Of a stretch of 64,000 nt of DNA, positions 9,170 to 18,427 are shown piece by piece (the stretch's first letter is position 1; the number at the start of each line of letters is the position of its first letter). The translations under genes and the position numbers were made by a program. The DNA comes from Sporosarcina sp. ACRSM (lineage in GTDB: Bacteria; Bacillota; Bacilli; Bacillales_A; Planococcaceae), in contig NZ_JAKRNU010000009.1 of NCBI RefSeq assembly GCF_022346545.1, positions 1-64,000 on the forward strand, in the 5' to 3' direction. The notes beneath the pieces were generated by a model. That model was not told where the DNA came from. It saw only the letters and a list, made by a program, of their open reading frames with translations, and searched no databases.

Positions 9170-9215
9170 ACAAAAAACGCCAACTGATAGAAGGTTAAAT
9201 CTTGTCATTTGGCGG
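9170..9215 (-). terminator. Possible attenuator hairpin in the leader of the GT4 operon
   Basis: On the minus strand CGCCAAATGA...TCAGTTGGCG (one mismatch) is followed by TTTTTTGTATTTTT. It looks like an intrinsic terminator but lies before, not after, the leftward GT4 gene, with no leftward gene upstream. It could attenuate GT4 transcription or stop antisense transcription from the WalR-controlled region. Confidence 0.4.
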
Positions 9216-9247
9216 TATTCAGCTTTGTTCTCTATGATTCTCCCTTT

Positions 9248-9298
9248 TGTAACCCACTTGTAATATAACTGTAATCAAATATTAGGTTTACCTATGCT
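9248..9298 (+). promoter_or_regulatory. Triple WalR (YycF)-type box and promoter of the NlpC/P60 gene
   Basis: TGTAAC (9248), TGTAAT (9259) and TGTAAT (9270) recur at exactly 11 bp. This matches the known WalR box, two TGTWAH hexamers separated by 5 bp, with a third copy. A -10-like TATGCT (9293-9298) lies 17 bp after the third hexamer, which could double as a weak -35. WalR of Bacillus controls peptidoglycan hydrolase genes, as found downstream here. Confidence 0.7.
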
Positions 9299-9362
9299 AA
9301 GATTGTTCACAGATAAAAGCACGCGGGCTATAGACGTGCGAAAGGGGAATTTGAGTAACAAA

Positions 9363-10265
9363 ATGAAACGTTTGTTTTTTTATGTTTTAGCAAGTCTACT
9401 TATTTCAACGTCTATTCCGTCAATGGCTTCTGCAAGTTCAGCAAATTCGCTCGTTAATACGGCACGAGCTTATATAGGTACACCATACGTATATGGTGGG
9501 ACAACCACTTCCGGTTTCGACTGTTCTGGTTTCGTGCAGTATGTATTTGAAAAGGAAGGGATTTCCTTACCAAGAACGACTGGACAAATGTATAAAACAG
9601 GAACATCCGTCGCTAAAAGTAATCTTCAAACTGGAGACATTGTCTTCTTCAATACAACCGGTAAAGGTGTTTCACACAACGGTATCTACATCGGAGCCGG
9701 GAAATTCATTCACTCTTCTACTAGTAAAGGCGTCATGATTTCTTCTATTAATGATCCTGCCTACTGGGGTAGCCGCTATATCGGAGCTAAGCGGGTGAAA
9801 GATTTCTCTTCTGAAAAAATGGTAGCTGCCGACGATTCACCGAAAGCTCTAAAAATCGACTATGCAACACGCGCTGAAATTGCCGAAACGCTATCCAAAG
9901 AACTCGATTTGACAAGTACAAGCACGCAATCCGTCTTTTCTGACGTATCTGCCGACCATCGGAACGCCGATGCAATTGCGGCGGTCGCTGAAGCCGGGAT
10001 CTTCTCAGGTAACAATGGAGAATTCAACCCGGATGGTCTGTTGACACGAGCACAACTTGCGAAAGTTCTAGTGGAAGCATTCCATCTTGAAGGTTCCACA
10101 ACAGCATCCTTCAAAGATGTACCTGCTGATCATTGGGCACATGACTATATTAATACGCTTTATCTCCATAACATCACGACAGGATACGGAGACGGCAATT
10201 TCGGACTGAATGATAATGTCACTGCTAAACAATTTCAGACATTCATCGATCGCCTGAAAAAATAA
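9363..10265 (+). CDS. Secreted NlpC/P60 endopeptidase with C-terminal SLH domains
   Basis: 300 residues. A signal peptide (MKRLFFYVLASLLISTSIPSM-ASA) precedes an NlpC/P60 domain (about 28-140) with catalytic Cys54 in FDCSG, His105 in SHNGIY and a third polar residue His117 in FIHSS. Such enzymes cut the D-Glu-diaminopimelate (or equivalent) bond in peptidoglycan stems. About 165-300 holds two to three SLH modules (FSDVSADH, FNPDGLLTRAQLAKVLV, FKDVPADHWAHDYI) that bind pyruvylated wall polymer. The start is uncertain: ATG 9363 has AAAGGGG 15 bases upstream, whereas TTG 9351 is only 3 bases away. An in-frame ATG at 9294 overlaps the predicted -10 and is rejected. Control by WalR is predicted from the upstream boxes. 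Confidence 0.88.
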   Translation: MKRLFFYVLASLLISTSIPSMASASSANSLVNTARAYIGTPYVYGGTTTSGFDCSGFVQYVFEKEGISLPRTTGQMYKTGTSVAKSNLQTGDIVFFNTTGKGVSHNGIYIGAGKFIHSSTSKGVMISSINDPAYWGSRYIGAKRVKDFSSEKMVAADDSPKALKIDYATRAEIAETLSKELDLTSTSTQSVFSDVSADHRNADAIAAVAEAGIFSGNNGEFNPDGLLTRAQLAKVLVEAFHLEGSTTASFKDVPADHWAHDYINTLYLHNITTGYGDGNFGLNDNVTAKQFQTFIDRLKK

Positions 10266-10273
10266 TGAATGAT

Positions 10274-10316
10274 AAAAGACTGGATGCTCCCCAATTGGAA
10301 CATCCAGTCTTTTTTG
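10274..10316 (+). terminator. Terminator of the NlpC/P60-SLH gene
   Basis: AAAAGACTGGATG...CATCCAGTCTTTTTT hairpin with T-run directly after the stop codon. Confidence 0.87.
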
Positions 10317-10413
10317 TAAAAAAAAGTCGAATATAGTTAATTATCATTATAGCTTTATACAGGATTCACTGTTAGAATAAAACTATGATTCTAGTATACT
10401 AAGGGAGGACACA

Positions 10414-12084
10414 ATGAAAACAATTAAGTGGGCTGTAACAATTGCGATCTTTTTCGCGCTTGTTTCCGTAGTTCCTACACATTCTTCTGCCCAGTTCCAG
10501 TTCACGGATGTATCAAAAAACGATGAGCATTATGAGCAAGTCCATTACATAGCTGAACTCGGTATTATCAACAAAGTTGCCAAGTTCAACCCAAACGACA
10601 ATCTGACGCGGGCACAGGCTGCTAAAATGCTCGTCATTGCAACAAAGAAACAGAACATCCCGACCCCTTCCATCAAATTCAAAGATTTGAAAGCGGGTAC
10701 GGAACAGTATGAATTCGCGAGTCGTGCCGTTTCACTCGGCTATTTTAAAACAGCCGCGGACGGCAGCTTCAAACCGAATGAAAAATTGAAACGTGACGAA
10801 ATGGGGAACGCATTAGCGATCGCGTTCAACCTATCCGAAAAAATCACTGCCGATCATCCGCTTATGTTAAGCGATATGAAAGGACATGCCTATGCCGAAC
10901 GTGTGAATGGTCTCTATTATGCAGGCATTACACAAGGCGACGGCGGTAAATTTCTTCCGAATAATCATTTGACTCGGAAACATTTCGCACTGTTCGTTGC
11001 ACGTGCATTAAATGATAAATATAAGTTACCCGTCAAATCACCTGACCAAACATCGAGTACGTATTTTGTCAAAGTGAACACGGGCGGTGACACGCTAAAT
11101 GTACGTTCCTTACCGTCAGTCGAGGGCTCCATCCTCACTCGATTGAAACACGGTGATATCGTCGAAGTGATTGCACAATCCGGCGATTGGTTGCTCATTC
11201 TACTTGATGACGAAGAAGGTTATATTAACGGGCGTTATACAGTTGAAGTCGGAACGGAACTTCCTGAACCACCTCCGACTAAGCCTAAACCACCAGTTCA
11301 GCCGGAACAACCCTCCGTCGCTAGTGATCTATTAGGGAAAGTGACTGTCAGTAGCTTGAACATGCGGGAAGGCCCTGGCACCAATTCAGTGGTTATCAGC
11401 ACGTTGAAAAAGGGAGAAACGGTTTCTGTCCTTTCGCTAGATGGCAATTGGGCGAAAATTAATGTCAATTCACAAACAGGTTATGTTCATAAATCCTATT
11501 TGAAATTGCTTAACCAAAAAGGTGGAGCGCTCAAAGACCGAATCATCATCATTGATGCTGGTCACGGTGCACATGATCCGGGCGCTACGAAAAATAAAGT
11601 GACAGAAAAAAGCATTACATTGAAAGTAGCCAAACTTGTAGAAGGAAAACTGCAAAAAGCGGGGGCCAAAGTTCTGATGACTCGTTCCAATGATACATTC
11701 CTTTCCTTGGAAGAGCGGACTGAATTCGCGAAAAAACATTATGCGGAAGCTTTTGTTTCCATTCATGTCAATTCCGCGGCAGCTTCATCTGCAAAAGGTT
11801 CGGAAACGTACTTCGACTCCTCAACGAATGCCAACTCTGCAGAAAGTAAATCGTTGGCAACTTACATCCAGAACAATCTGGTCAAAAGAGCGGATATGGT
11901 GAACCGTGGCGTGAAAGACAATCGCTTCTATGTCATCCGGAATAACAACATCGCCGCTGTTCTTGTCGAACTTGCCTTCATTTCAAATGCAGATGATTTC
12001 AAGAAACTGACAAGCGACGCTTACTTGGAAATCTATGCAGAGTCGATCTATCAAGGGCTCGTACAGTACTATTCAGCTCCATAA
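10414..12084 (+). CDS. SLH-anchored N-acetylmuramoyl-L-alanine amidase with two SH3b domains
   Basis: 556 residues with a strong RBS (AGGGAGGAC). Order of parts: signal peptide (1-26, ending SSAQ), three SLH modules (about 28-200, motifs such as FNPNDNLTRAQAAKMLV), SH3b domain 1 (about 213-280, LNVRSLPSVEGSIL), a Pro-rich linker (PEPPPTKPKPP), SH3b domain 2 (about 310-368, LNMREGPGTNSVV), then an Amidase_3 catalytic domain (about 376-556). The zinc-enzyme motifs are IIDAGHG, SIHVNSA and VELAFISN. It cleaves the bond between muramic acid and the first alanine of the stem peptide, outside the membrane. It is a separate transcription unit, flanked by terminators on both sides. Confidence 0.93.
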   Translation: MKTIKWAVTIAIFFALVSVVPTHSSAQFQFTDVSKNDEHYEQVHYIAELGIINKVAKFNPNDNLTRAQAAKMLVIATKKQNIPTPSIKFKDLKAGTEQYEFASRAVSLGYFKTAADGSFKPNEKLKRDEMGNALAIAFNLSEKITADHPLMLSDMKGHAYAERVNGLYYAGITQGDGGKFLPNNHLTRKHFALFVARALNDKYKLPVKSPDQTSSTYFVKVNTGGDTLNVRSLPSVEGSILTRLKHGDIVEVIAQSGDWLLILLDDEEGYINGRYTVEVGTELPEPPPTKPKPPVQPEQPSVASDLLGKVTVSSLNMREGPGTNSVVISTLKKGETVSVLSLDGNWAKINVNSQTGYVHKSYLKLLNQKGGALKDRIIIIDAGHGAHDPGATKNKVTEKSITLKVAKLVEGKLQKAGAKVLMTRSNDTFLSLEERTEFAKKHYAEAFVSIHVNSAAASSAKGSETYFDSSTNANSAESKSLATYIQNNLVKRADMVNRGVKDNRFYVIRNNNIAAVLVELAFISNADDFKKLTSDAYLEIYAESIYQGLVQYYSAP

Positions 12085-12091
12085 GCTATTC

Positions 12092-12124
12092 AAAGAGTGT
12101 AGATCTATCTACACTCTTTTTTTG
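12092..12124 (+). terminator. Terminator of the amidase gene
   Basis: AAAGAGTGTAGA-TCTA-TCTACACTCTTTTTTT hairpin plus T-run, eight bases past the stop codon. Confidence 0.88.
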
Positions 12125-12262
12125 ATTGGCTAGTAATATTTACTAAATATTCATTTGTCCAACTTCAGCTTTATGATACACTGAAAGGACAGACTATTTA
12201 GTTATTTACTCATAGACTTTGACAGCATGAGAATAGTCAAAAAATGCAAAGGATGGTGCAAG

Positions 12263-14437
12263 ATGACGACGAAATATTTCAAAGGGACTGCAGCTGCCAT
12301 GCTATTGATGAGTATAGCTGCAACGACTCCTGTTCTAGCTGCCGAAACACCGGTTGCGGCAACAGGGGATTTTTCACTAACCGTGTTCCATACGAATGAC
12401 ACACACGCAAATCTTACGACAACGGCTGAACGTGCAGCACTTGTCAAAAAGTTGCGCGAGGAAAAGCCGTATAACGTGCTGCTCGACGCGGGTGATGTTT
12501 TCTCCGGCACACTTTACTTCAATGAATTTCAAGGGCAAGCCGATCTCGCCATCATGAACTATCTCGGCTATGATGCGATGACTTTTGGCAACCATGAATT
12601 CGACCTCGGTGGATCATCGGAAGGCCACAAAGCGCTTGCTGACTTCGTAAAAGGAGCGAAATTCCCATTCGTTGCCGCAAACGTCGATTTCTCTGCGGAC
12701 ACGCAATTTGATGGACTGCAAACAAAAGACATTTCTTCCGAAGCGGAAGAGGGCAAGATCTATGACGGCATTATTAAAGAAGTGAACGGTGAAAAAATCG
12801 GGATTTTCGGTCTGACAACGGAAGAGACAAAAGATATTTCGAGCCCTGAGAAAGTGACATTTACAAATTACATTACAGAAGCGAAATCAGCAGTCGATGC
12901 TTTTGAAAAAGCGGGTGTCAACAAAATCATTGCGCTTACTCACATCGGTTTCAACGATTCCGATAAAGTCGATAATGACATTCTTCTGGCGCAAAATGTA
13001 CCGGGTATCGATATCATCGTCGGAGGCCATACACATGTAAAACTGGAAGAACCGCATGTCATCAACAAAGACACGGAGCCCGTTGTCATCGTCCAAGCAA
13101 ATGAATACAATAAATTCCTTGGGCAACTGGATGTGACATTCGATGAAAAAGGGGTCATCAAGGATTACAGTGGAGTCCTGCACGCTGTCGGCGGTGAAGA
13201 TGCGAACAAGGATGAGCAAGCTGCCGAGCTCCTCGAACCGTACGCAACTAAAGTGAAAGAAACGATGGAAAAACCGACCGGTGCGACAGCTCACGTGTTC
13301 TTAAGCGGCCTGCGCGATTTGGGCGGGGTACGTGCAGGTGAAACAAATCTAGGAAACATCATTACAGACGGCATGCTTGCCAAAGCGAAAGAAATTGATC
13401 CAGCGACTGTGATCGCATTCCAAAACGGCGGCGGTATCCGGACTTCCATCCCGCAAGGACCGATTACATACGGCCAAGCCATCAGCGTTCTACCATTCGG
13501 TAACTCTCTTGCCCTTGTTGAATTGAGCGGTGCAGAATTGAAATCGGTCTTTGAACATTCCGTAAAGGACTATCCGGCAGAATCTGGTGGATTCCTTCAC
13601 ATCGCCGGCATGCAACTGGTCTTTGACGGTACAGCTGAGGCTGGTAACCGCGTCGTTTCCATGACCATCGACGGAACGGAAATCGAAGCGGATAAAACCT
13701 ACAAAGTGGCTACAAATGTTTTCACCGCACAAGGCGGAGATGGCTATGACATGCTGAAAAAAGCTTATGAAGATGGACGTGTAAGTGAGCCGGGCTTTGT
13801 AGATTGGGAATCGTTTGCGGATCATATGAAATCCATCGGGTCAATCAAAACGGGAATCGAAGGACGTATCCTTGCGAAAGTCCCTTATAGTGACCTAGCG
13901 TACGACAATTGGGCCTATCCATATGTGTCCGATCTTTATTACCGCGGGGTTCTGAAAGGGTCCGACACAGAGTTTGGCGCACAGAAAGAAATGACACGGG
14001 CGCAAGCGGCCTCTTGGATTGTCCGGGCACTCGATTTGAAAGCGGAAGGCACTGCCCCATTCAGTGACATTAGCAGTTATGCGGATGACACAAAAGCTGA
14101 AATTGCAGCAGCTTATGAAAACGGTCTGATCAAAGGTATCGACGGCAAGTTCATGCCGAGCGAAAAAGTGACACGGGCACAATTCGCATTGATGCTTGAA
14201 CGTGCTTTCGAAAACTACACGGGCGAAACGTACAAAGCATCTACCAAAGCCCCTTATAACGATTTCGGAAACTATGGGGCTGAAGCGGTCAACGCAATCT
14301 CCATGTTACATGAACTAGGCATTGTAAATGGCTCTGACGGCAAATTTATGCCTGGCAAGTCCACGACCCGTGAACAAGCAGCTAAAATCGTCTCCAATTT
14401 CATCTATAATACGAAACAAGTAAAAAAAGCGGAATAA
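12263..14437 (+). CDS. Secreted 5'-nucleotidase/metallophosphatase with C-terminal SLH domains
   Basis: 724 residues. A signal peptide ends near VLAAE. The calcineurin-like metallophosphatase domain follows, with all family blocks: HTNDTHAN, DAGDVFSG, GNHEFD and GGHTH. Then comes the 5'-nucleotidase C-terminal domain (TNLGNIITDG, FQNGGGIRTS, YGQAISVLPFGN, GGDGYDM). The last 180 residues are three SLH modules, with motifs TRAQAASWIV, TRAQFALMLE and TREQAAKIVS. It should release phosphate from extracellular nucleotides while bound to the cell wall. Start is the ATG at 12263 after AGGATGG; an ATG 36 bp upstream lacks an RBS. A second SLH nucleotidase at 27659 has the reverse domain order. Confidence 0.92.
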   Translation: MTTKYFKGTAAAMLLMSIAATTPVLAAETPVAATGDFSLTVFHTNDTHANLTTTAERAALVKKLREEKPYNVLLDAGDVFSGTLYFNEFQGQADLAIMNYLGYDAMTFGNHEFDLGGSSEGHKALADFVKGAKFPFVAANVDFSADTQFDGLQTKDISSEAEEGKIYDGIIKEVNGEKIGIFGLTTEETKDISSPEKVTFTNYITEAKSAVDAFEKAGVNKIIALTHIGFNDSDKVDNDILLAQNVPGIDIIVGGHTHVKLEEPHVINKDTEPVVIVQANEYNKFLGQLDVTFDEKGVIKDYSGVLHAVGGEDANKDEQAAELLEPYATKVKETMEKPTGATAHVFLSGLRDLGGVRAGETNLGNIITDGMLAKAKEIDPATVIAFQNGGGIRTSIPQGPITYGQAISVLPFGNSLALVELSGAELKSVFEHSVKDYPAESGGFLHIAGMQLVFDGTAEAGNRVVSMTIDGTEIEADKTYKVATNVFTAQGGDGYDMLKKAYEDGRVSEPGFVDWESFADHMKSIGSIKTGIEGRILAKVPYSDLAYDNWAYPYVSDLYYRGVLKGSDTEFGAQKEMTRAQAASWIVRALDLKAEGTAPFSDISSYADDTKAEIAAAYENGLIKGIDGKFMPSEKVTRAQFALMLERAFENYTGETYKASTKAPYNDFGNYGAEAVNAISMLHELGIVNGSDGKFMPGKSTTREQAAKIVSNFIYNTKQVKKAE

Positions 14438-14477
14438 CTATTCAAAAGCGCAGCGCGCCCGAAACCCGGACGTAGAC

Positions 14478-14524
14478 AAAAAGCGTTTCCCACTCCCTTC
14501 TTGGAGATAGGAAACGCTTTTTTA
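14478..14524. terminator. Bidirectional terminator
   Basis: AAAAAGCGTTTCC...GGAAACGCTTTTTT hairpin between the convergent nucleotidase and membrane-protein genes. Confidence 0.87.
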
Positions 14525-14547
14525 TACATCAAAATGGGAAGGATCAT

Positions 14548-15150
14548 TCATTTATCCAAAAATCCCTCTTTCACATGGGATTTATAGATGATTGAACTAA
14601 AGAAAAATAGGATCCAACAGGAAAAGAGGTAAATCACAATTGAAAATAACAGCATCGTCTTACTATGCCCTAATCGTTCTGCGATATGGCGGGCCGCAAC
14701 AACATTTCCACCGCCTCCCGCTATAACAAACAGCACTGGCAACGCATAATAGACATAGGCAATCTTCTTATGTTCTTTACCGTCCCCAGGATAAATGATC
14801 GGCACTTCCGTGTTCTGGTCATATTTGGCCAAGTAAAGCATGCTGATGAAAATAGCAAGCAGCAACAACTGGATTCCCAAGTTATTGGAGAATAGTTTAA
14901 GAATCGGGAATGTCCAAAACAGCAGAAAAGCATACATCATGTATTTGGCAGTCAAACGATAGACAATTTCTTTATTTTTTCTACTTTTATACTTCAAATA
15001 AAGAAACCCCGGGAGCATGATCAACAGAAGGTATATGCCAATCGTCAACCACGTGAAAAATGCATCATAATCCGGGATGAAAAGAACAATCAAACCGGAT
15101 ATAACTGGGAGAAGATAGGCAATTAACGTTTGTTTAGTCAATTGTTTCAA
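14548..15150 (-). CDS. Polytopic membrane protein of unknown function (copy 2 of a pair)
   Basis: 200 residues with five or six hydrophobic segments and a short charged C-terminus. I recognise no family. Start is TTG at 15150, with GGGGAGG seven bases upstream and a 4-bp overlap (TTGA) with the stop of the preceding gene, so the two are coupled. It resembles its neighbour: both are exactly 200 residues and share a middle block of the pattern KYK...Y...(F/A)P-I-(V/L)-K followed by an aromatic transmembrane segment. An ancient tandem duplication is therefore plausible. A glycine cluster GGGGNVVAARH near residue 155 is unusual. Confidence 0.7.
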   Translation of the reverse strand: MKQLTKQTLIAYLLPVISGLIVLFIPDYDAFFTWLTIGIYLLLIMLPGFLYLKYKSRKNKEIVYRLTAKYMMYAFLLFWTFPILKLFSNNLGIQLLLLAIFISMLYLAKYDQNTEVPIIYPGDGKEHKKIAYVYYALPVLFVIAGGGGNVVAARHIAERLGHSKTMLLFSIVIYLFSCWILFFFSSIIYKSHVKEGFLDK

Positions 15151-15749
15151 TCGGCGTCCTCCCCTTTCAGTTCCTCAAGACGCTCACCCGAAAGTGAAAA
15201 AGGCGTAGCGAGAAATGCCGTCATTCCCCCAATCAAATATAAAAAAATAGCAATTCCTAGATTAGGATGGTACGAGTTAGCCCGCAAAATGGCCATGATC
15301 AGTATTCCGACAAGGATAAGAATGCTAAGGGATACCGGCCAAAGTTGGAGCTGTCTCTCTTTCTTTGGATTGACGAATACTTCCGCTATTTTTTCCCTTA
15401 TTACATGCGCATAAATAAACATTAGAACCGTGACGATGAATACGGGCCAAAAGGAAGTTGTATAGTACATCACTTTCACAATCGGTGCCATTGCGAAGTA
15501 CGACAAACCGATCAGCATCCAATAGACTTGAATCGTATAATATTGTTTCGTGTTATATTTATACTTTTTCCACATTCTAAGTAACTGAATAATAATCAAC
15601 GCTTCGATGGCCAAGTTGATCGGAAACCATAGGAGAAAGTCCTCTTCGGGAATCGCACTGGAACCTACTAGGAGGATACCGTGGATAAACAACGTCATGC
15701 CGATTCTTTTTTCTGCAATTTCTTCCTTTGCAGGTATCATCGAACTCAT
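15147..15749 (-). CDS. Polytopic membrane protein of unknown function (copy 1 of a pair)
   Basis: 200 residues, about five transmembrane segments, acidic C-terminus (ERLEELKGEDAD). RBS AGAGGGG precedes the ATG. It is the first gene of a two-gene unit with its probable diverged paralogue. It lies downstream of the Tad locus on the same strand, about 150 bp after a hairpin, so membership of that regulon is possible but not shown. No catalytic motif seen. Confidence 0.7.
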   Translation of the reverse strand: MSSMIPAKEEIAEKRIGMTLFIHGILLVGSSAIPEEDFLLWFPINLAIEALIIIQLLRMWKKYKYNTKQYYTIQVYWMLIGLSYFAMAPIVKVMYYTTSFWPVFIVTVLMFIYAHVIREKIAEVFVNPKKERQLQLWPVSLSILILVGILIMAILRANSYHPNLGIAIFLYLIGGMTAFLATPFSLSGERLEELKGEDAD

Positions 15750-15859
15750 GGATATCCCCTCTCTTTCTCTTTAGCGCTTCCCACTCATCGGAGGGCCGTA
15801 GCTCCCTTGTCATTACTATTTTACGCTAGCGATGTACTCCTTTGATTCATATGTCCATC

Positions 15860-15890
15860 GTTGATCCTTATGACTAGCATAAGGATCAAC
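15860..15890 (-). terminator. Hairpin after the Pro-Glu repeat gene
   Basis: GTTGATCCTTATG-CTAGT-CATAAGGATCAAC, immediately past the leftward stop codon at 15895. It has no T-run on either side, so termination is uncertain; it may only protect the 3' end. Confidence 0.45.
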
Positions 15891-15894
15891 TGGA

Positions 15895-17955
15895 CTATTC
15901 AGCAAAAGCAGGTTGTGGTCTATCAAATCGATTACTTGTCGTGCTCGATTGGTTTTCTGAAGTAGCTCCACCTGACTCCTTCTCATGATCATTGACATTT
16001 TCAGTTGAACGATCGTCATTTTCATCTTCATCCAGATGATTTTCTTTATCTTCTCCGCCATCCGGCTTCTGTCCGTCGTTTGGAACCTCTTCAGGCTTGT
16101 CCGAAGCTTGATCTGATTGTGGTTCCGGTTTCGGATCCGGTTGTGGTTCCGGTTTCGGATCTGGTTGCTGGTCCGGGCTCGAATCCGGTTGTGGCTCCGG
16201 TTTCGGTTCCGGTTGCTGGTCCGGGCTCGAATCCGGTTGTGGTTCCGGTTTCGGTTCTGGTTGCTGGTCCGGGCTCGAATCCGGTTGTGGTTCCGGTTTC
16301 GGTTCCGGTTGTGGCTCCGGTTTCGGATCCGGCTGTAGCTCCGGTTTCGGTTCCGATTGTGGCTCCGGTTTCGGTTCCGGTTGTGGCTCCGGTTTCGGTT
16401 CCGGTTGTGGCTCCGGTTTCGGTTCCGGTTGTGGCTCCGGTTTCGGATCTGGTTGCTGGTCCGGGCTCGGTTCCGGTTGTGGTTCCGGTTGCCGATCTAG
16501 TTGCGGATCCATGTCCGGAGTTTGTTTCGGCTCTATTTGCGGATCCGGTCTTAGTTTATGATCCGAGACGTCTTTAACTTCATTCTGGCCATTAATATCG
16601 TAATTGTCGAAGATGTCATTTAGATCTGAACGCAAATCTGCTCCAAATGGTTTTGTCATATTATCCACGATGATATCGTCTACTGGGTTTAAATCTGTCT
16701 TTCCGCCATTAAGTAGACCTTTAAATAACTTTGTCCCGTTATTTAACATTGGCGAAACGACATTAACCACAATCGCACCGGCAATTGCTCCAATTGCAGC
16801 ATTCTGCCAAGTCCACTCCCCATTTTTCAAACCTTCGTAAATATAATTTTCCACTCCCCCATATAGCGAGAGGAAAGTGGCTGCTCCCCACGTCATTTTT
16901 TCTAAAAAGAAAAAAGGGCTTAATAATGCACCGGAAACGCCACCGAATAGAACTTCGAATACAAATTCATTCAAGGCCCAATCATTGAACGATGTACCAA
17001 ATAAATAAATTAAACCATTAAAAGCAGCCCCCAAAGAACTTGACATTGCCGCTTTCAAACCTAATGCCTTCCATCCGTGCGGTGCGACCTTGGAAGTTAT
17101 AAAAGCAGCCAATCGTGCGGCTTGGGAACCAAGAGTAGCCGCACCACTCGCTATTTTTGCCCCCCACATACTGAGTCCCACTCTTGTATGCAACATAAGT
17201 GTTGTCCAACTATTAACAAGGTTTTGTCGCATAACGGCAATAGCCAACGAGCCCCATAAGCGTGCTTTCACAAAGTTATTCACTAGAAATATTCTGGTAG
17301 CGTTGCCTGCCACTGCAAAAAATCCTGAAGTGACCCCAGCAAAAATACCTAGACCCGCGAGCCCTCCTCCAAAGGAAGACAGTAGCGAGCCTAAAAAGCT
17401 GAAATTGTCCCCCGCAAGAAGCTTATAAATTCCACCGCCGAGTAACGCGCCACCGCCGACCACTGCAAGAATCCCCCAGCCGATCGGCGTTCCAACTAAC
17501 AACAGTCCTCCAATAATGACACCCGTTGCAACGACTGCGCCTACAACGACTTGTACCCATTCGTTTTCCCAAACCATCACAAAGAAATCACCGATGGCAT
17601 TGAGTCCATCCCAGAACCAATCCGTCACTTTGTCCCATGCTTCCGGTGCCCATTCTTTAAAGTCCTCCCATTTTTCATAGGACCAATCTTTAAACTTTTC
17701 CCATTCATCTTGTATGTATTCCTTGGTGTCATCCCATTTTTTCTTCGCTAAATCAAGTAATTTCTCAAACCAATTCCGGGAATCGCCTGTATCTTCCGAC
17801 TGATTCTGATCCGATTCCGTCGAGTCCGTTTCAACGAATGAAGGTGACTCGTATTCAATTTCTGTGACATCGGCAAAAGCAAACTTGGAATAACCGAAAA
17901 ACAATATGGTTATAAAAATGAGTACGATAGTTGGGATATGCAACTGCTTTTTCAC
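15895..17955 (-). CDS. Secreted/membrane protein with Trp-rich helices and a long Pro-Glu/Lys repeat tail; unknown function
   Basis: 686 residues from the GTG at 17955 (RBS AAAGGGTGG). Upstream ATGs in frame at 17997 and 17991 lack an RBS. A hydrophobic signal or anchor near the N-terminus ends at FAFADV. About 60-125 is a Trp-, Lys- and Asp-rich amphipathic stretch ([33 protein letters not shown]). About 130-440 is glycine- and alanine-rich with several hydrophobic segments. About 510-640 is a low-complexity tail of [16 protein letters not shown] repeats with SSPDQQ interruptions, followed by an acidic end. No enzyme motif or sortase signal was recognised. It lies distal to the Tad genes on the same strand. 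The PEP tail resembles wall-spanning stalks, so a surface-exposed partner of the pilus is a guess. Confidence 0.75.
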   Translation of the reverse strand: MKKQLHIPTIVLIFITILFFGYSKFAFADVTEIEYESPSFVETDSTESDQNQSEDTGDSRNWFEKLLDLAKKKWDDTKEYIQDEWEKFKDWSYEKWEDFKEWAPEAWDKVTDWFWDGLNAIGDFFVMVWENEWVQVVVGAVVATGVIIGGLLLVGTPIGWGILAVVGGGALLGGGIYKLLAGDNFSFLGSLLSSFGGGLAGLGIFAGVTSGFFAVAGNATRIFLVNNFVKARLWGSLAIAVMRQNLVNSWTTLMLHTRVGLSMWGAKIASGAATLGSQAARLAAFITSKVAPHGWKALGLKAAMSSSLGAAFNGLIYLFGTSFNDWALNEFVFEVLFGGVSGALLSPFFFLEKMTWGAATFLSLYGGVENYIYEGLKNGEWTWQNAAIGAIAGAIVVNVVSPMLNNGTKLFKGLLNGGKTDLNPVDDIIVDNMTKPFGADLRSDLNDIFDNYDINGQNEVKDVSDHKLRPDPQIEPKQTPDMDPQLDRQPEPQPEPSPDQQPDPKPEPQPEPKPEPQPEPKPEPQPEPKPEPQSEPKPELQPDPKPEPQPEPKPEPQPDSSPDQQPEPKPEPQPDSSPDQQPEPKPEPQPDSSPDQQPDPKPEPQPDPKPEPQSDQASDKPEEVPNDGQKPDGGEDKENHLDEDENDDRSTENVNDHEKESGGATSENQSSTTSNRFDRPQPAFAE
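16110..16500 (-). repeat. Coding repeat: Pro-Glu/Pro-Lys tail
   Basis: Tandem short repeats with GGTTCCGGTT / GGCTCCGGTTTCGGTTCC cores encode (Q/K)PEP units, interrupted by copies of an SSPDQQ-coding segment. Long open frames on the opposite strand here ([12 protein letters not shown]) are shadows. Confidence 0.85.
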
Positions 17956-18016
17956 TTGCCCCACCCTTTCCGGACCACTTCCAGCAAACATTTTCATCTA
18001 TTTAAAAATCGTCTTG

Positions 18017-18319
18017 TCATTTCGAAAAGTAACTTGTAATCAACTTATAACAAAGGACTGCAGCGAGAAGAACAGCCGCTCGTTTGAGAACATTTCCCGT
18101 AATTCTCTTTTCTTCTTTATCTTCTTTGTTATCTGCCATGAGCATAGCGGCAAGTAGCAGGACGAGTGGGATCAATGTCACCATCATAAACGGTTTGATG
18201 ACTATCGCTAAGGCGGGAATCATCATATCTTTTGCATCTAGAAAGAAATAAGTGGATATAGCCAAAATGGCCGCACTTCCTAACAGAATCGCAATCTTTT
18301 TTGCAGTTGAAAATTTCAT
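18017..18319 (-). CDS. Small three-helix membrane protein
   Basis: 100 residues with RBS AAGGAG 10 bases before the ATG. Three hydrophobic segments (about 8-27, 32-60 and 80-95) are separated by a charged loop (ADNKEDKEEKR). No family recognised. It follows a terminator-like hairpin that closes the pseudopilin genes and precedes the Pro-Glu repeat gene by about 60 bp, so it may head a separate unit with that gene. Confidence 0.7.
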   Translation of the reverse strand: MKFSTAKKIAILLGSAAILAISTYFFLDAKDMMIPALAIVIKPFMMVTLIPLVLLLAAMLMADNKEDKEEKRITGNVLKRAAVLLAAVLCYKLITSYFSK

Positions 18320-18360
18320 AGTTGAATTCTCCTTCGTTTTTATAAATGAAGATAAAATAA

Positions 18361-18418
18361 TGCCTTCATTCGTGTAGAAAGTGAACGTTCATTTCATTTT
18401 CAATACGAATGAAGGCAT
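18361..18418 (-). terminator. Terminator after the pseudopilin genes
   Basis: Long inverted repeat (ATGCCTTCATTCGT / ACGAATGAAGGCAT) followed on the minus strand by TATTTTAT, eleven bases past the tadG-like stop codon. Confidence 0.75.
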
Positions 18419-18427
18419 GGGGATGGA

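Noticed and set aside
9294..9362. Upstream ATG extension of the NlpC/P60 gene
   Set aside because: The ATG overlaps the predicted -10, and the extension would put a charged stretch before the signal peptide.
9299..9362. Cyclic-di-AMP (ydaO) riboswitch before the NlpC/P60 gene
   Set aside because: The leader between the predicted start site and the RBS is only about 50 nt, with one 5-bp stem; far too short for that riboswitch.
10372..10400. TTAGAA-17-TATACT promoter before the amidase gene
   Set aside because: Transcription would start inside the ribosome binding site, and the -35 matches only three of six bases.
16005..16577. Long plus-strand frame with VPVVAPVS repeats
   Set aside because: It is the complement of the Pro-Glu repeat tail of the leftward gene; repeats keep all frames open. 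No RBS.
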